Below, one piece after another: positions 51,420 to 60,306 of a stretch of DNA of 64,000 nt. Position 1 is the stretch's first letter; the number at the start of each line of letters is the position of its first letter. The translations under genes were made by a program, and so were the position numbers. Origin of the DNA: Scatomonas sp963928055 (GTDB lineage Bacteria > Bacillota > Clostridia > Lachnospirales > Lachnospiraceae); the NCBI GenBank assembly GCA_963928055.1, contig CAWVDN010000001.1, forward strand, positions 1,178,001 to 1,242,000. Reading direction: 5' to 3'. The notes under the pieces were generated by a model that searched no databases, was not told the DNA's origin, and saw only the letters and a program-made list of their open reading frames with translations.

Positions 51420-52103
51420 TCAAGCGTCCTCCCGGGTATCCTTTCCCATGGGGTGCCTGCGGGACCGGGCTTTCCCTGCCCGGACAGCGACTACTGCCAG
51501 CAATCCCAGGAACGCCGTCAGCCCTCCCAGGATCTGATCCGATACCGGTACCCCCTCTGTTTTGGAGGGCCGGAAAAGATACAGCAGCAGCAGTCCAAAC
51601 AGAATGCCGCCGGCCGCTCCTTCCAGCAGAGGGTTACTGCCTCGGAATTCTCTTCCGGGGATCTTTCTGTCCAGGTAGAATGCGCTTCCCAGCAGGAGCA
51701 GGCAGCAGCCCCAGCAGACCAGAGTTTTCCCTGTCACGGCGGGGAGAAGATCGCTCCCGAAAAAGGGCAGATAGAACAGGAGCAGCGCGGTAAACTGCAG
51801 AAGATACAGAACGATCTGAAACCCGTACAGCTGAGAGCTGCTGATGGAGGCCGTCAGCATGTGCTCCATCTCTTTCCGATACTCTTTCTCTTCCAGTTGT
51901 TTCCCCGCCAGCAGGTCGCTGACGCTGATCTCCAGTTCCCGGCAGAGATCCTCCAGAAGATTTACATCCGGAAAGGATCTTCCCGTTTCCCATTTGGAAA
52001 CTGCCCGGTCCGTCACATGGAGTTTTTCTGCCAGCTGTTTCTGGGTCAGATGCTTTTCCTTCCTTTTTTCAGCGATAAATCGTCCGGTTCTTTCCAGATC
52101 CAT
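51420..52103 (-). CDS. XRE-family regulator with C-terminal membrane helices
   Basis: 227 residues: an N-terminal Cro/CI-type helix-turn-helix ('FIAEKRKEKHLTQKQLAEKLHVTDRAVSKWETGRSFPDVNLL'), a linker, and about four membrane helices ('IVLYLLQFTALLLFYLPFF', 'LVCWGCCLLLLGSAFYL', 'AAGGILFGLLLLYLF', 'ILGGLTAFLGLLAVVAV'). Such membrane-tethered regulators are frequent in Clostridia; the signal is unknown. It lies between the sugar locus and DUF362 on the same strand. Confidence 0.87.
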   Translation of the reverse strand: MDLERTGRFIAEKRKEKHLTQKQLAEKLHVTDRAVSKWETGRSFPDVNLLEDLCRELEISVSDLLAGKQLEEKEYRKEMEHMLTASISSSQLYGFQIVLYLLQFTALLLFYLPFFGSDLLPAVTGKTLVCWGCCLLLLGSAFYLDRKIPGREFRGSNPLLEGAAGGILFGLLLLYLFRPSKTEGVPVSDQILGGLTAFLGLLAVVAVRAGKARSRRHPMGKDTREDA

Positions 52104-52146
52104 CCTACTGTCCCCTCCTTTTCAGGATCATTGTACCATGGAGGGC

Positions 52147-52179
52147 CGAAAAATGCACTCTGCCATCGGTAGAGTGCAT
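52147..52179 (-). terminator. Terminator of the sugar-locus regulator gene
   Basis: ATGCACTCT (52153-52161) pairs perfectly with AGAGTGCAT (52171-52179); the minus strand continues TTTTTC. It ends the long leftward sugar operon. Confidence 0.85.
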
Positions 52180-52189
52180 TTGCATCGGT

Positions 52190-54238
52190 TTATTTTTCAA
52201 ACACATAATTGGGATTTTCTTTAAAGGCCTGGGTCAGTTCCTCCCCGGCTTCCTCCTTGAAGACCTGTTTCCAGGAGCGGAGGAGATTTTCCGGCGTCAC
52301 GGTGATGGGTTCTACTCCCACAAAGGAGGGAACCGCTTCTCCCAGCACGGCTTTTCCAGCCGCCAGGGCAATGGCCTGGCCCTGCTCAAAGGGGCACTGG
52401 GCGCTGAGGGCTTTGACCATGCCTCCTTTCGCCATGTTCATGGCCACAGCATAATCCAGATCGCCGGTGGAGATGGCGATATCCGTGCGGCCCAGCTCTG
52501 TCAGGGCCTCGATGCTTTCTATGGCCGGTCCGTCCCAGGAAATGTAGAGGGCCTCGATCTCCGGATATCTTTTTATTAATTCCCGGGTTTTTCTGTAAAC
52601 CTCTCCCTCATTTTCAAACCGGACTTCGCCGCACAGCCGCAGATCCGGATATTCTTCCGCAAGGACCTGTTTCGCCGCGTTGTCCCGCTGATTGGTGGCG
52701 TAGAAATCCGCGTTGTGTACGATCACGCCATAGTTTTTCAGCCCGTGGCGGTACATATACTCTCCCAGCCCATGACCCATGTTCTGTCCGTGGGAGCGCT
52801 CGTTGACCGAGACGCAGGTGACGTAATCCTCCCGGGAGAGCCCTTCCGGCACACTGTTGATCAGCACCAACTTCATGCCGCTTTCCGCGATCTTTCGGAA
52901 AGCTTCGGAGGTGCGCTTGTTGTCCGAGGGGATGGCGATCATGATATCCGGCTTCAGAAGGGCCAGACTTTCCAGCTGCCTGCACTGCAGCTGGGGGTCA
53001 AAATGCGCGTCTGTAATGGCGATGACAGAGATCCCCATTCTGTCAAAAACATTTCGGATCCCCCGCTGATGAAGTTCCATCCAGGCCTTCCCGGCATAGT
53101 GGAAGGAAATGGCCGCTGTCAGCTTTTTCTGCCGGATAACGGAAATCTTATCTTCCGGAACGATCAGCTCCTCCATGGCGGCCGCCCGCTCGCCAAAGGG
53201 TCCTCTGCCGATCCCCTGGGTGGAATCCCGGATGACCAGCTTCATGGACAGGGTCTCCGTTTTATAGACCTCTTTGAGGGCCGGCTGGTTGGCCGGTTCC
53301 TGACGGGCGATGCGCTTCAGCAGCGTATCCGCCGCCAGCTCCGCATAGGGCTCCACATCCTGCTCGATGGTGGTGAGGGCCGGCGTATACAGAGGCGCCC
53401 ATTCAAAAAAGTCAAAGCAGACCACAGAAATGTCCCCCGGACATTGAATGTTGTGAGCGCTGATATATTTTAAGAAAGGCGTTACCACCGCGTAATTGGC
53501 CAGCAGCACCGCTGTGGGCATCCGGTCTTTCCCCAGCAGCCGGTCCATGGTCTCAAAAAAATCCATGTCATTCTGGAGATGGGGATAAATGTACGCCTCC
53601 TCGGCCGGGATCCCCGACTCTTCCAGCGCTTTTTTATAGCCTTCCAGGCGCATGGGCATCCGATCGCTGCTTCGGCCGAGAAACGCGATCCGCTCGTGTC
53701 CCTTGTTGATCAGATGCTTTGTCCCCTTATAGGCCCCCTCAAAGGTATCGGTACAGACGGTATCCGCCAGATAGCCCTCCACCTCTCTTCCCAGAATGAC
53801 CACCGGTACCCGGGCGTCTGCCAGCACATGCTTGATCAGAAGATCCTTTTCATCAGGAAAAACAATGATCCCGGCGGCGGCGTTCCACTGGACCACCGCC
53901 TGCAGGAACCCTGCCATCCCATCGATGTCCGCTCCGCATTCAATGGTGACCAGTGTGTATTCCGTACTCTTTAGTTTTTCATCGATCTTCCGCTCCACCC
54001 GGCGCTGAAAATTGCTCTGCTTGTCCGAGAGCAGCATGAGGATATATTTTCCGTCTTTTTCAAAGAACGGCGTCATCTTTTTTTTCAGTACAAAATTCGG
54101 AGGCGTCTCCAGTTCCCGTATGGCCCTCTCAACTTTTTCCACCTTCTCCGGGCTTACATAACGGGTTTTATTTACTACGTGTGAAACTGTGGAGACGGAG
54201 ACTCCCGCCATTTTTGCTATGTCATTGATCGTTGCCAT
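52190..54238 (-). CDS. LacI-family regulator with a second, binding-protein-like sensor domain
   Basis: 682 residues, about twice the normal LacI length. Residues 1-45 are the LacI headpiece ('MATINDIAKMAGVSVSTVSHVVNKTRYVSPEK'). About 62-340 form a standard LacI sensor ('YILMLLSDKQSNFQ', 'ISVVCFDFFEWAPLYTPALTTIEQD'). About 372-665 form a second periplasmic-binding-protein fold that resembles the transport binding protein of this operon: shared blocks are TAAIS[FL]HY, 'DIxIxIPxD', VPEG, EDYV[TS]CVS, TNQRD and Y[IA]SWD. It has no signal peptide. The ATG at 54238 follows GGGTGG. I infer that it represses the locus through the AAATTTGCGCAAATTT palindromes and may sense two ligands. Confidence 0.9.
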   Translation of the reverse strand: MATINDIAKMAGVSVSTVSHVVNKTRYVSPEKVEKVERAIRELETPPNFVLKKKMTPFFEKDGKYILMLLSDKQSNFQRRVERKIDEKLKSTEYTLVTIECGADIDGMAGFLQAVVQWNAAAGIIVFPDEKDLLIKHVLADARVPVVILGREVEGYLADTVCTDTFEGAYKGTKHLINKGHERIAFLGRSSDRMPMRLEGYKKALEESGIPAEEAYIYPHLQNDMDFFETMDRLLGKDRMPTAVLLANYAVVTPFLKYISAHNIQCPGDISVVCFDFFEWAPLYTPALTTIEQDVEPYAELAADTLLKRIARQEPANQPALKEVYKTETLSMKLVIRDSTQGIGRGPFGERAAAMEELIVPEDKISVIRQKKLTAAISFHYAGKAWMELHQRGIRNVFDRMGISVIAITDAHFDPQLQCRQLESLALLKPDIMIAIPSDNKRTSEAFRKIAESGMKLVLINSVPEGLSREDYVTCVSVNERSHGQNMGHGLGEYMYRHGLKNYGVIVHNADFYATNQRDNAAKQVLAEEYPDLRLCGEVRFENEGEVYRKTRELIKRYPEIEALYISWDGPAIESIEALTELGRTDIAISTGDLDYAVAMNMAKGGMVKALSAQCPFEQGQAIALAAGKAVLGEAVPSFVGVEPITVTPENLLRSWKQVFKEEAGEELTQAFKENPNYVFEK

Positions 54239-54323
54239 TTTTTCCACCCATCTGTCTGTTCTACTAAACTCCATTATACAGGCCCGGCAAAAAAAGTCAA
54301 TTTCTCATATTGCCGGACGGGAA

Positions 54324-54347
54324 AGGGGCCGCATTTCTGCAGCCCCT
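54324..54347 (-). terminator. Hairpin between the dehydrogenase and regulator genes
   Basis: GGGGC (54325-54329) pairs with GCCCC (54342-54346), followed on the minus strand by CTTTCCC. It is weak, and probably lowers regulator expression relative to the enzymes upstream. Confidence 0.45.
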
Positions 54348-54353
54348 GTCTGT

Positions 54354-55529
54354 TTAATCCTCAACCTTTTCCCACTGTTTACTTTCCGCGGATTTTCTCA
54401 CCGCCTCGCATACCCGTTCTACCCGATAGCCCACTTCAAAGCAGGTGCTGGGCTGATATCCCTCGGTGATGGCCTTAATGAACTCGTACATCTCGATGGT
54501 CTTTAATTCCCCATAACCGATGTTCATGCCGGGAATATTCCAGGTAACTTCCCCGTGGAAATGGGCGGGGCCTGTATAGATGGTCTTGAATCCTCTTCTG
54601 TCGTCGGGATCATCGGCAAAGCATACCTGCAGCTCATTTAATCTTTCATAATTAAATGCGATGCTGCCTTTGGTTCCGTGAAGTTCTACGGTAATAAAGT
54701 TATTTCTTCCCCAGGCATTTCTGGTGGCTTCGATGCTTCCCACCGCGCCGTTTTTAAATTTCACAAGGAAGGAATCCTCATCATCCACATCCACGGCCTT
54801 TCTGGGCGCGTCCGCTCCCAGTTTCACGGTTCCCAGAAGATCCACGCCGCCTTCCTGTACCGGTCTTTCTTTGATGTAGGTCTTCATCAGGGAAACAACT
54901 TCATCGATATCTCCCGCCAGATACTGGGCAATATCGATCACGTGAGAGGCGATGTCGCCCAGGGCGCCGGCGCCGGCAATGTCCTTCTGGAATCTCCAGG
55001 AAAGGGGAGAGTCCGGATCCGCGGACCAGCTCTGCAGATACGTGCAGCGGATGTTCAGGATCTGTCCGATAGCGCCCTCGTCGATAAATTTCTTAGCCAG
55101 ATCCAGGGCCGGTACCCTGCGGTACTGGTACGCGTTCATGCTGATCACCCCTTTGGCCGCCGCTTCTTTGGCTGCCTCCGCCATCGCCTTGGCGTCTTCC
55201 AGGGTGGAGGCGATGGGTTTTTCACAGAGAACGTGTTTTCCTGCCTTCAGCGCCGCGATGGCAATGGGCGCATGGGCGTTGTTGGGAGTACATACGCTTA
55301 CCACATCGATCTCCGGATCATTCACGATATCGTGCCAGTCCGTACAGTATTTTTCAAAGCCAAACCGGTCTTTGGCGTCTCTGGCAATATCCGGATCGAT
55401 ATCACAGATGGTTTTCAGCACAGGCACCGCCGGCGCCGGCCAGAAGAATTTCGGCATATTCGCGTATGCCACCACATGGGCTTTGCCCATAAAACCTGCT
55501 CCTACCAAGCCTACATTTAAAGTTTTCAT
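54354..55529 (-). CDS. Gfo/Idh/MocA-family sugar dehydrogenase (first copy)
   Basis: 391 residues. The NAD(P) fold opens 'LNVGLVGAGFMGKAHVVAYA'; the catalytic lysine is in 'HVLCEKPIA' near residue 98; 'GALGDIASHVIDIAQYL' supplies the D...H pair near 195. 'FFWPAPAVPVLK' and 'SWSADPDSPLSWRFQK' are shared with the second copy at 61245-62429 and, as I recall, with levoglucosan-type dehydrogenases, which oxidise C3 of a sugar. It follows the permease in the operon. One copy may oxidise the incoming sugar at C3 and the other reduce a 3-keto product; which does which is unknown. Confidence 0.87.
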   Translation of the reverse strand: MKTLNVGLVGAGFMGKAHVVAYANMPKFFWPAPAVPVLKTICDIDPDIARDAKDRFGFEKYCTDWHDIVNDPEIDVVSVCTPNNAHAPIAIAALKAGKHVLCEKPIASTLEDAKAMAEAAKEAAAKGVISMNAYQYRRVPALDLAKKFIDEGAIGQILNIRCTYLQSWSADPDSPLSWRFQKDIAGAGALGDIASHVIDIAQYLAGDIDEVVSLMKTYIKERPVQEGGVDLLGTVKLGADAPRKAVDVDDEDSFLVKFKNGAVGSIEATRNAWGRNNFITVELHGTKGSIAFNYERLNELQVCFADDPDDRRGFKTIYTGPAHFHGEVTWNIPGMNIGYGELKTIEMYEFIKAITEGYQPSTCFEVGYRVERVCEAVRKSAESKQWEKVED

Positions 55530-55570
55530 GATCCTGTCCTCCTTAAAAAGATGATAGTTTTCGTTACTGA

Positions 55571-56533
55571 TCAGTTTTTCTTTTTCCTCTGACTCAGGTT
55601 GCTGATGGCAACTGCCAGAATAATGATCCCGCCTTTGATCATGGTCTGCTGCGCAGAACTCAGATTTGCCAGGATCACGGCATTGTTCATCATTCCCATG
55701 AGGACTGAGCCAAACAGAGCGCCGATCACCGAACCGGTTCCGCCTGACATAGCGGTTCCGCCCAGTACCACCGCGGCGATCACGGACATTTCATCTCCAT
55801 CGCCGTAGGAATATCTTCCGGCCTGCATACGGGCCGCGTACATAATGCCGGCAAAAGCCGCGAAGGCTCCGGACATGGTGAAGGCAATGATCTTTACCTT
55901 CTGGGTATTGATACCGCTGTAGATGGCGGAGTTCTCATTTCCTCCTGTGGCGAGCACATGTCTTCCAAAAGCAGCCTTGTTGAAAATGAGGATTCCGGCG
56001 ATATAGAACAGTACCGTCCAGATAACCAGCACCGGAATCCCGGCGACCTCTCCGATTCCGAAAATATTGCAGAAAAGTTTATTCTCAATGGGAACGGCGG
56101 CGGTGTCCGTGATCCACATGGCAGCGCCCCGAACCAGTTCCATGGTTCCCAGAGTGGCCAGGAACGCCGGAAGTTTCAGTTTTGTAACCAGCAGTCCGTT
56201 GACCAGGCCGATCACAGCGCCAAATCCCAGGCCCACGATCAGAGCCAGGAAAATATTATTGGTTGCCTGCAGGACCAGGGAGACCAGCATGGCGGTCATG
56301 GCGGTGATAGATCCAACCGTCAGGTCGATCTGTCCTGCTGCCATAACAAACACGCCTGCCACAGACATAACAGAGATCATGGCTGTCTGTCTGAGAATAT
56401 TGATCAGGTTCCTCGGCTGCAGAAAGCCTTTATTCCCCAGGATCAGCGCGAACAGGACAAATACCACGGCAAAGATGATATAGACCATATATTTGTCCCA
56501 CTGTATATTTCTTTTACTTTTGCTGGATTGCAT
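55571..56533 (-). CDS. Sugar ABC transporter permease (RbsC family)
   Basis: 320 residues, about ten hydrophobic segments from 'YMVYIIFAVVFVLFALILG'. The permease motifs 'VMAAGQIDLTVGSITAMTAML' and 'VVLGGTAMSGGTGSVIGALFGS' mark the ribose-type family. Its start overlaps the ATPase end by 20 bases. It forms the channel for the sugar of this locus. It is a paralogue of, but clearly different from, the permease at 4478-5458. Confidence 0.92.
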   Translation of the reverse strand: MQSSKSKRNIQWDKYMVYIIFAVVFVLFALILGNKGFLQPRNLINILRQTAMISVMSVAGVFVMAAGQIDLTVGSITAMTAMLVSLVLQATNNIFLALIVGLGFGAVIGLVNGLLVTKLKLPAFLATLGTMELVRGAAMWITDTAAVPIENKLFCNIFGIGEVAGIPVLVIWTVLFYIAGILIFNKAAFGRHVLATGGNENSAIYSGINTQKVKIIAFTMSGAFAAFAGIMYAARMQAGRYSYGDGDEMSVIAAVVLGGTAMSGGTGSVIGALFGSVLMGMMNNAVILANLSSAQQTMIKGGIIILAVAISNLSQRKKKN

Positions 56534-58010
56534 ACTGCAGTACCTCCTCTGTTTCTATGTCTTTTCTGTCGATCTCTCCAGTGATATGTCCGTCAAAGAT
56601 CGTAATGATCCTGTCGCACACAGCCATCAATTCCGCCAGTTCTGAAGAAACAAACAAGACACCCTTCCCCTGATCCGCGTAATCCCGGATCAGAGAAATA
56701 ATCTCCGCTTTCGCGCCGACATCTACTCCCGCGGTGGGTTCATCCAGCATCATTACCTCCGGATCCATGTTCATCCATTTGGCGATTACGACTTTCTGCT
56801 GATTCCCTCCGGAAAGAAGATTGATTCTTTTATGGATATCATCCGTCACAATATTCAGCTTCTGAACATTGTCCTCCACGATCTGATCGGCCTTTTTTTC
56901 ATCGATAAAAAAGCCGTGCTTTCTTAACTGCTTTATCTTGGGAAGAACCGCGTTTTCCTTCACCGAATGGATCAGCACAAGTCCCTGTTTTCTTCGGTCT
57001 TCGGGGATCAGGGCAAATCCGCTGCGGATCGCCTCACCCGGACTCTTCGCCTTCACAGTCTCCCCCTTCAGGCGGACGGTCCCGCCTTCCTGCTGCCGGA
57101 GTCCGAACAGGGTTTCCAGAATTTCCGTTCTCCCGCTTCCCATAAGCCCGGCAAAGCCAAGGATCTCTCCCTTTTTCAGCCGGAAAGAAATATCCTTGAT
57201 CCGGTCGTTGATTTTCAGATGATCCACTTCCAGAAGATCCGGGCCGTCTTTGTCGTATGTCCTGGGAACCCAGTCAAACTTTTTCCCGGTACTTTCGCCC
57301 ATCATATGGGTGATGATCTCTTCCAGCGTAATATCGGCGATCCTGCCTGTGTGTACGATTTTCCCATCCCGCAGAATGGAGATCCTGTCCGCGATCTCCA
57401 TGATCTCATTCATCCGGTGGGATATGTAGATCATGGAAACTCCTTTTTTCTGGAGATCCCGCATCATTTTAAACAGGTATTTCGTCTCGGCGTCCGACAG
57501 TGAGGCGGTAGGCTCGTCCAGCACCAGGATCTTCGCTTCTTTTTCCATTGCCTTGGCGATCTCCACCATCTGGCTCATTCCCACGCTCAGATCCCCCACT
57601 ACATCCTTGGGACTCACATCGATGCCCAGTTCGTTCAGAACCTGCTGCGCTCTCTCCGTCATATACCCTGTTTTCCGAAGTCCTTTTTCTACAACCTCAG
57701 AACCCAGAAAAATGTTTTCTTCCACCGTCATGCTCTGAACAAGAGATAACTCCTGAAAGATCATTCCGATACCGTTTTTCTTCGCGTCATGGGTATCGTG
57801 GATCGCCGTTTCCGTTCCGTTGACCAGAATCGTGCCGGCATCTTTGGTGTACACGCCTGTCATGATCTTCATCAGGGTGGATTTCCCGGCTCCGTTGCCG
57901 CCCACCAGGGCGTGGATCTCTCCCTGTTCCAGAGAGAAATCCACTCCCTTCAGCACCGGTACGCCAAAAGATTTTTCAATCCCTTTCATTTCCAGTACGT
58001 ATGGGTTCAT
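56514..58010 (-). CDS. Sugar ABC transporter ATP-binding protein (RbsA family)
   Basis: 498 residues from the ATG at 58010 (GGAGG upstream). Domain 1 has Walker A 'GGNGAGKSTLMKI', a signature 'DLSVGMSQMVEIAKA' and Walker B 'ILVLDEPTASLS'; domain 2 has 'GLMGSGRTEIL', LSGGNQQKV near residue 395 and 'VMMLDEPTAGVDVGAKAEI'. It is therefore fully functional by motif. It energises the importer of this locus, between the binding protein gene and the permease. Confidence 0.93.
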   Translation of the reverse strand: MNPYVLEMKGIEKSFGVPVLKGVDFSLEQGEIHALVGGNGAGKSTLMKIMTGVYTKDAGTILVNGTETAIHDTHDAKKNGIGMIFQELSLVQSMTVEENIFLGSEVVEKGLRKTGYMTERAQQVLNELGIDVSPKDVVGDLSVGMSQMVEIAKAMEKEAKILVLDEPTASLSDAETKYLFKMMRDLQKKGVSMIYISHRMNEIMEIADRISILRDGKIVHTGRIADITLEEIITHMMGESTGKKFDWVPRTYDKDGPDLLEVDHLKINDRIKDISFRLKKGEILGFAGLMGSGRTEILETLFGLRQQEGGTVRLKGETVKAKSPGEAIRSGFALIPEDRRKQGLVLIHSVKENAVLPKIKQLRKHGFFIDEKKADQIVEDNVQKLNIVTDDIHKRINLLSGGNQQKVVIAKWMNMDPEVMMLDEPTAGVDVGAKAEIISLIRDYADQGKGVLFVSSELAELMAVCDRIITIFDGHITGEIDRKDIETEEVLQYAIQQK

Positions 58011-58020
58011 TTTTTCCTCC

Positions 58021-59214
58021 TTACTCAGCAACTGCCTCCTGCAGCCAGTCCGGAGCCTCTACATGGTATACGTCCTCGTATGCTTCCAGAACATTGGAGC
58101 GCTCTACTCTCTTGGCGTCAACAACCACATAGGGCGGAGCTTCCTTGCCCAGCAGAGAATAGGCGGCCAGGGTAGCTTCGGCTACGCCCTGGTCATAGGG
58201 CAGCTGCGCTCCCAGTCCCACAACGCTTCCTTCAGCGATCTCTTTCGCCATATTGTTTCCAAGGTCGATGGTGGTCAGCTTCACGTCATCACCGGTAAGT
58301 CCGGCAGCTCTCACGGAAGACAGAACTCCTTCCATGGGGATATCCCAGCTGGCGTAAATGCCGTCGATCATGGGATACTGGGTCAGGATCGCGTCTCCCT
58401 GCTCGGAGCATCCGTTCTCATCGGTAAAGCCCTGCTCGGAAACGATCTCGATGCCGGGATATTTCTCAGCAATGGTATCCTTGAATCCCTGATCTCTCTG
58501 GTTGGTTACAAAGTACACGGTGTCATAGTAAACCATGGCGATCTGGCCTTCGCCTCCAAGGGCCTCGCCCATTAACTCCGCGGCGATGCAGCCGTTTCCG
58601 TAATTATCCGCGGAAACACAGCTTACATAATCCTCACCGGCCGTCATGCCTTCCGGCACATTGTCCATGAAGACAAGCTTGATCCCTGCCTCCGTCACGG
58701 TCTGGAAAGCATCCGCGGTGGCCGTGGCGTCCGTGGGAATGCTGACGATGATATCCGGGTTTTTCGCCATGATGGTCTCGATATCGGATACCTGCTGCTC
58801 TGCGGAGAAATCCGCGTCGGTAACAGCCACGACCTCGATCCCCAGATCCTCAAAGGTAGCCTGCAGCCCCTCCAGCTGTGAGGAGGCCCAGTCATTTCCG
58901 CCATAGTGCAGGGAGATGGCAGCGGTATATCCGCCGTCCCGGATCTGCTGTTTTTCTTCTTCGGTCAGCTGGATCTCGGAAGCGGAGGTAGCCGTTTCTC
59001 CGTTGGGTCCGGTGGCTCCGCCCTTGTTCTCCGTTTCTGTCTCCGTTTCTGTTTCCGGAGCGTCCTCCTGGGAGCTTCCGGACTGGACAGACGCACTCTC
59101 CGTGTCCACGGAACCGCTTACAGCCTCAGGCTCTCCGCCCTGACTTCCGCATCCGGCTGCCAAAGACAGCGCCATACCCAATGCCAACATTACACTGATC
59201 GTTTTTCTCTTCAT
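58021..59214 (-). CDS. Sugar ABC transporter substrate-binding lipoprotein
   Basis: 397 residues. A lipoprotein signal with lipobox LAAGC near residue 22 is followed by a low-complexity Thr/Glu linker ('ETETETETENKGG') to about residue 80 and a two-lobe ribose-type binding domain ('YTAAISLHYGGNDWASSQL', 'NPDIIVSIPTDATATADAF', 'DNVPEGMTAGEDYVSCVSADNYGNG', 'YFVTNQRDQGFKD'). It captures the substrate outside the membrane. The binding domain is closely related to residues 372-665 of the LacI-type regulator at the other end of the operon. Confidence 0.92.
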   Translation of the reverse strand: MKRKTISVMLALGMALSLAAGCGSQGGEPEAVSGSVDTESASVQSGSSQEDAPETETETETENKGGATGPNGETATSASEIQLTEEEKQQIRDGGYTAAISLHYGGNDWASSQLEGLQATFEDLGIEVVAVTDADFSAEQQVSDIETIMAKNPDIIVSIPTDATATADAFQTVTEAGIKLVFMDNVPEGMTAGEDYVSCVSADNYGNGCIAAELMGEALGGEGQIAMVYYDTVYFVTNQRDQGFKDTIAEKYPGIEIVSEQGFTDENGCSEQGDAILTQYPMIDGIYASWDIPMEGVLSSVRAAGLTGDDVKLTTIDLGNNMAKEIAEGSVVGLGAQLPYDQGVAEATLAAYSLLGKEAPPYVVVDAKRVERSNVLEAYEDVYHVEAPDWLQEAVAE

Positions 59215-59248
59215 ACTCTTTTCCCCTTTCCACTCTATGTACCTGTTC

Positions 59249-60067
59249 TTACAGGAGTTTTCCTTTCAAAAAATCATAGGAGGTCCGGCAGGCAAACACA
59301 GGATCTCCCGCGTAGCCGTCCACTTCTACCAGATAGTCTCCCGCATAACCCTTTTCCTTCAGGAAATCCAGCACTCCGTCAATGTCCAGACGGCCGGTCC
59401 CCAGGGGCGCAAAGCCGTTATCATCCAGATCCTTCAGGTGAACGAAGGAGATACGGTCATAATATTTTTTTACGATCGTGAGAGGATCCCCGCCGCCGGC
59501 TGCCAGATGCGCCAGGTCCGGACAGATCTTAATGGATGTCTCCGCAAACAGCCGGTCTACCTGTTCCGGCGCTTCCGCCATAGAACCCAGATGGGGGTGA
59601 TAGCTGGCTTCGATCCCGTATTCCGCGAATACCTTTGCCGCCATATCCAGGCCTTTGCCCAGCAGGCAGTAGTCCTGATCCTGGATGCCTTTGCCTCGGA
59701 TCGCTCCGCCGCAGAGGGCGGCGTAGGTAACGCCTACCGCCTGACCTGCTTTCGCCACCTGCTCCATATGGAACATCTCATCTTCCAGGGCGTCCTGATA
59801 AATAAAGTTCGCGCCCACACAGACGCTCATCATCTCGGCGGAATATTTCTGAAGCATATCTTTGAGCACGGAAAGGTCGCCGCTGTACTTTGTAAGGTTT
59901 CCTTCCAGCACTTCAATGCTTTTGAATCCCACCCCGGTGATCTTCTTAAGGATTTCTTCATCGTCACCCATGGTAAGATAACGGATATCTTTCACACTGG
60001 TGACACCTGCTCCTTCCCCTACAAGAGGGCCGAACCCATTGGTCATATAACCAACTCTCATTTTCAT
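59249..60067 (-). CDS. TIM-barrel sugar isomerase/lyase-like protein (first copy)
   Basis: 272 residues from the ATG at 60067 (AAGGAGG upstream). It belongs to the AP-endonuclease-2-like barrel family (IolE/xylose isomerase-like). Likely metal ligands appear in order: Glu in 'FKSIEVLEG', 'ASYHPHLG', 'CPDLAHL', 'FVHLKDL' and 'LVEVDGY'. Members isomerise, epimerise or eliminate sugars and cyclitols. It is the first gene of the leftward operon, directly under the operator-bearing promoter. In a 3-keto-sugar route a protein like this would catalyse elimination or hydration. Confidence 0.83.
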   Translation of the reverse strand: MKMRVGYMTNGFGPLVGEGAGVTSVKDIRYLTMGDDEEILKKITGVGFKSIEVLEGNLTKYSGDLSVLKDMLQKYSAEMMSVCVGANFIYQDALEDEMFHMEQVAKAGQAVGVTYAALCGGAIRGKGIQDQDYCLLGKGLDMAAKVFAEYGIEASYHPHLGSMAEAPEQVDRLFAETSIKICPDLAHLAAGGGDPLTIVKKYYDRISFVHLKDLDDNGFAPLGTGRLDIDGVLDFLKEKGYAGDYLVEVDGYAGDPVFACRTSYDFLKGKLL

Positions 60068-60085
60068 GTACCTCCTTTTCTCATA

Positions 60086-60103
60086 AAAATTTGCGCAAAT
60101 TTT
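60086..60103. promoter_or_regulatory. Operator 1 (LacI-type palindrome) of the leftward operon
   Basis: A perfect 18-bp palindrome, AAAATTTGCGCAAATTTT, centred on CGCG-like GCGC. It lies just downstream of the leftward promoter, where bound repressor would block transcription. LacI-family operators are palindromes of this size with a central CG. Confidence 0.85.
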
Positions 60104-60113
60104 ATTTACGCCC

Positions 60114-60142
60114 ACTATACACCTCTTGTGCTTTTTCGTCAA
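60114..60142 (-). promoter_or_regulatory. Promoter of the leftward sugar operon
   Basis: TTGACG (60137-60142), a 17-base spacer and TATAGT (60114-60119) on the minus strand, ten bases before operator 1. Confidence 0.82.
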
Positions 60143-60216
60143 TCCTTTCTTTCCCATCCCTTGATTTTTGTAAATTTTTCACATTTTTCGCATGCTGATT
60201 TTATGCTGTTTGCTTA

Positions 60217-60245
60217 TTGATTTTCTCTCCCGCTTTCGTCATAAT
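60217..60245 (+). promoter_or_regulatory. Promoter of the rightward sugar genes
   Basis: TTGATT (60217-60222), a 17-base spacer and CATAAT (60240-60245) on the plus strand, followed after ten bases by operator 2. Confidence 0.75.
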
Positions 60246-60255
60246 TATTTTTAAG

Positions 60256-60273
60256 AAAATTTGCGCAAATATT
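60256..60273. promoter_or_regulatory. Operator 2 (LacI-type palindrome) of the rightward genes
   Basis: AAAATTTGCGCAAATATT matches operator 1 except at one base. It lies at the same place relative to its promoter as operator 1. The two operator centres are 170 bp apart, allowing joint repression or DNA looping. Confidence 0.83.
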
Positions 60274-60306
60274 GTTTGTACAAAACCATCCGAAAGGAGT
60301 ATCCCT

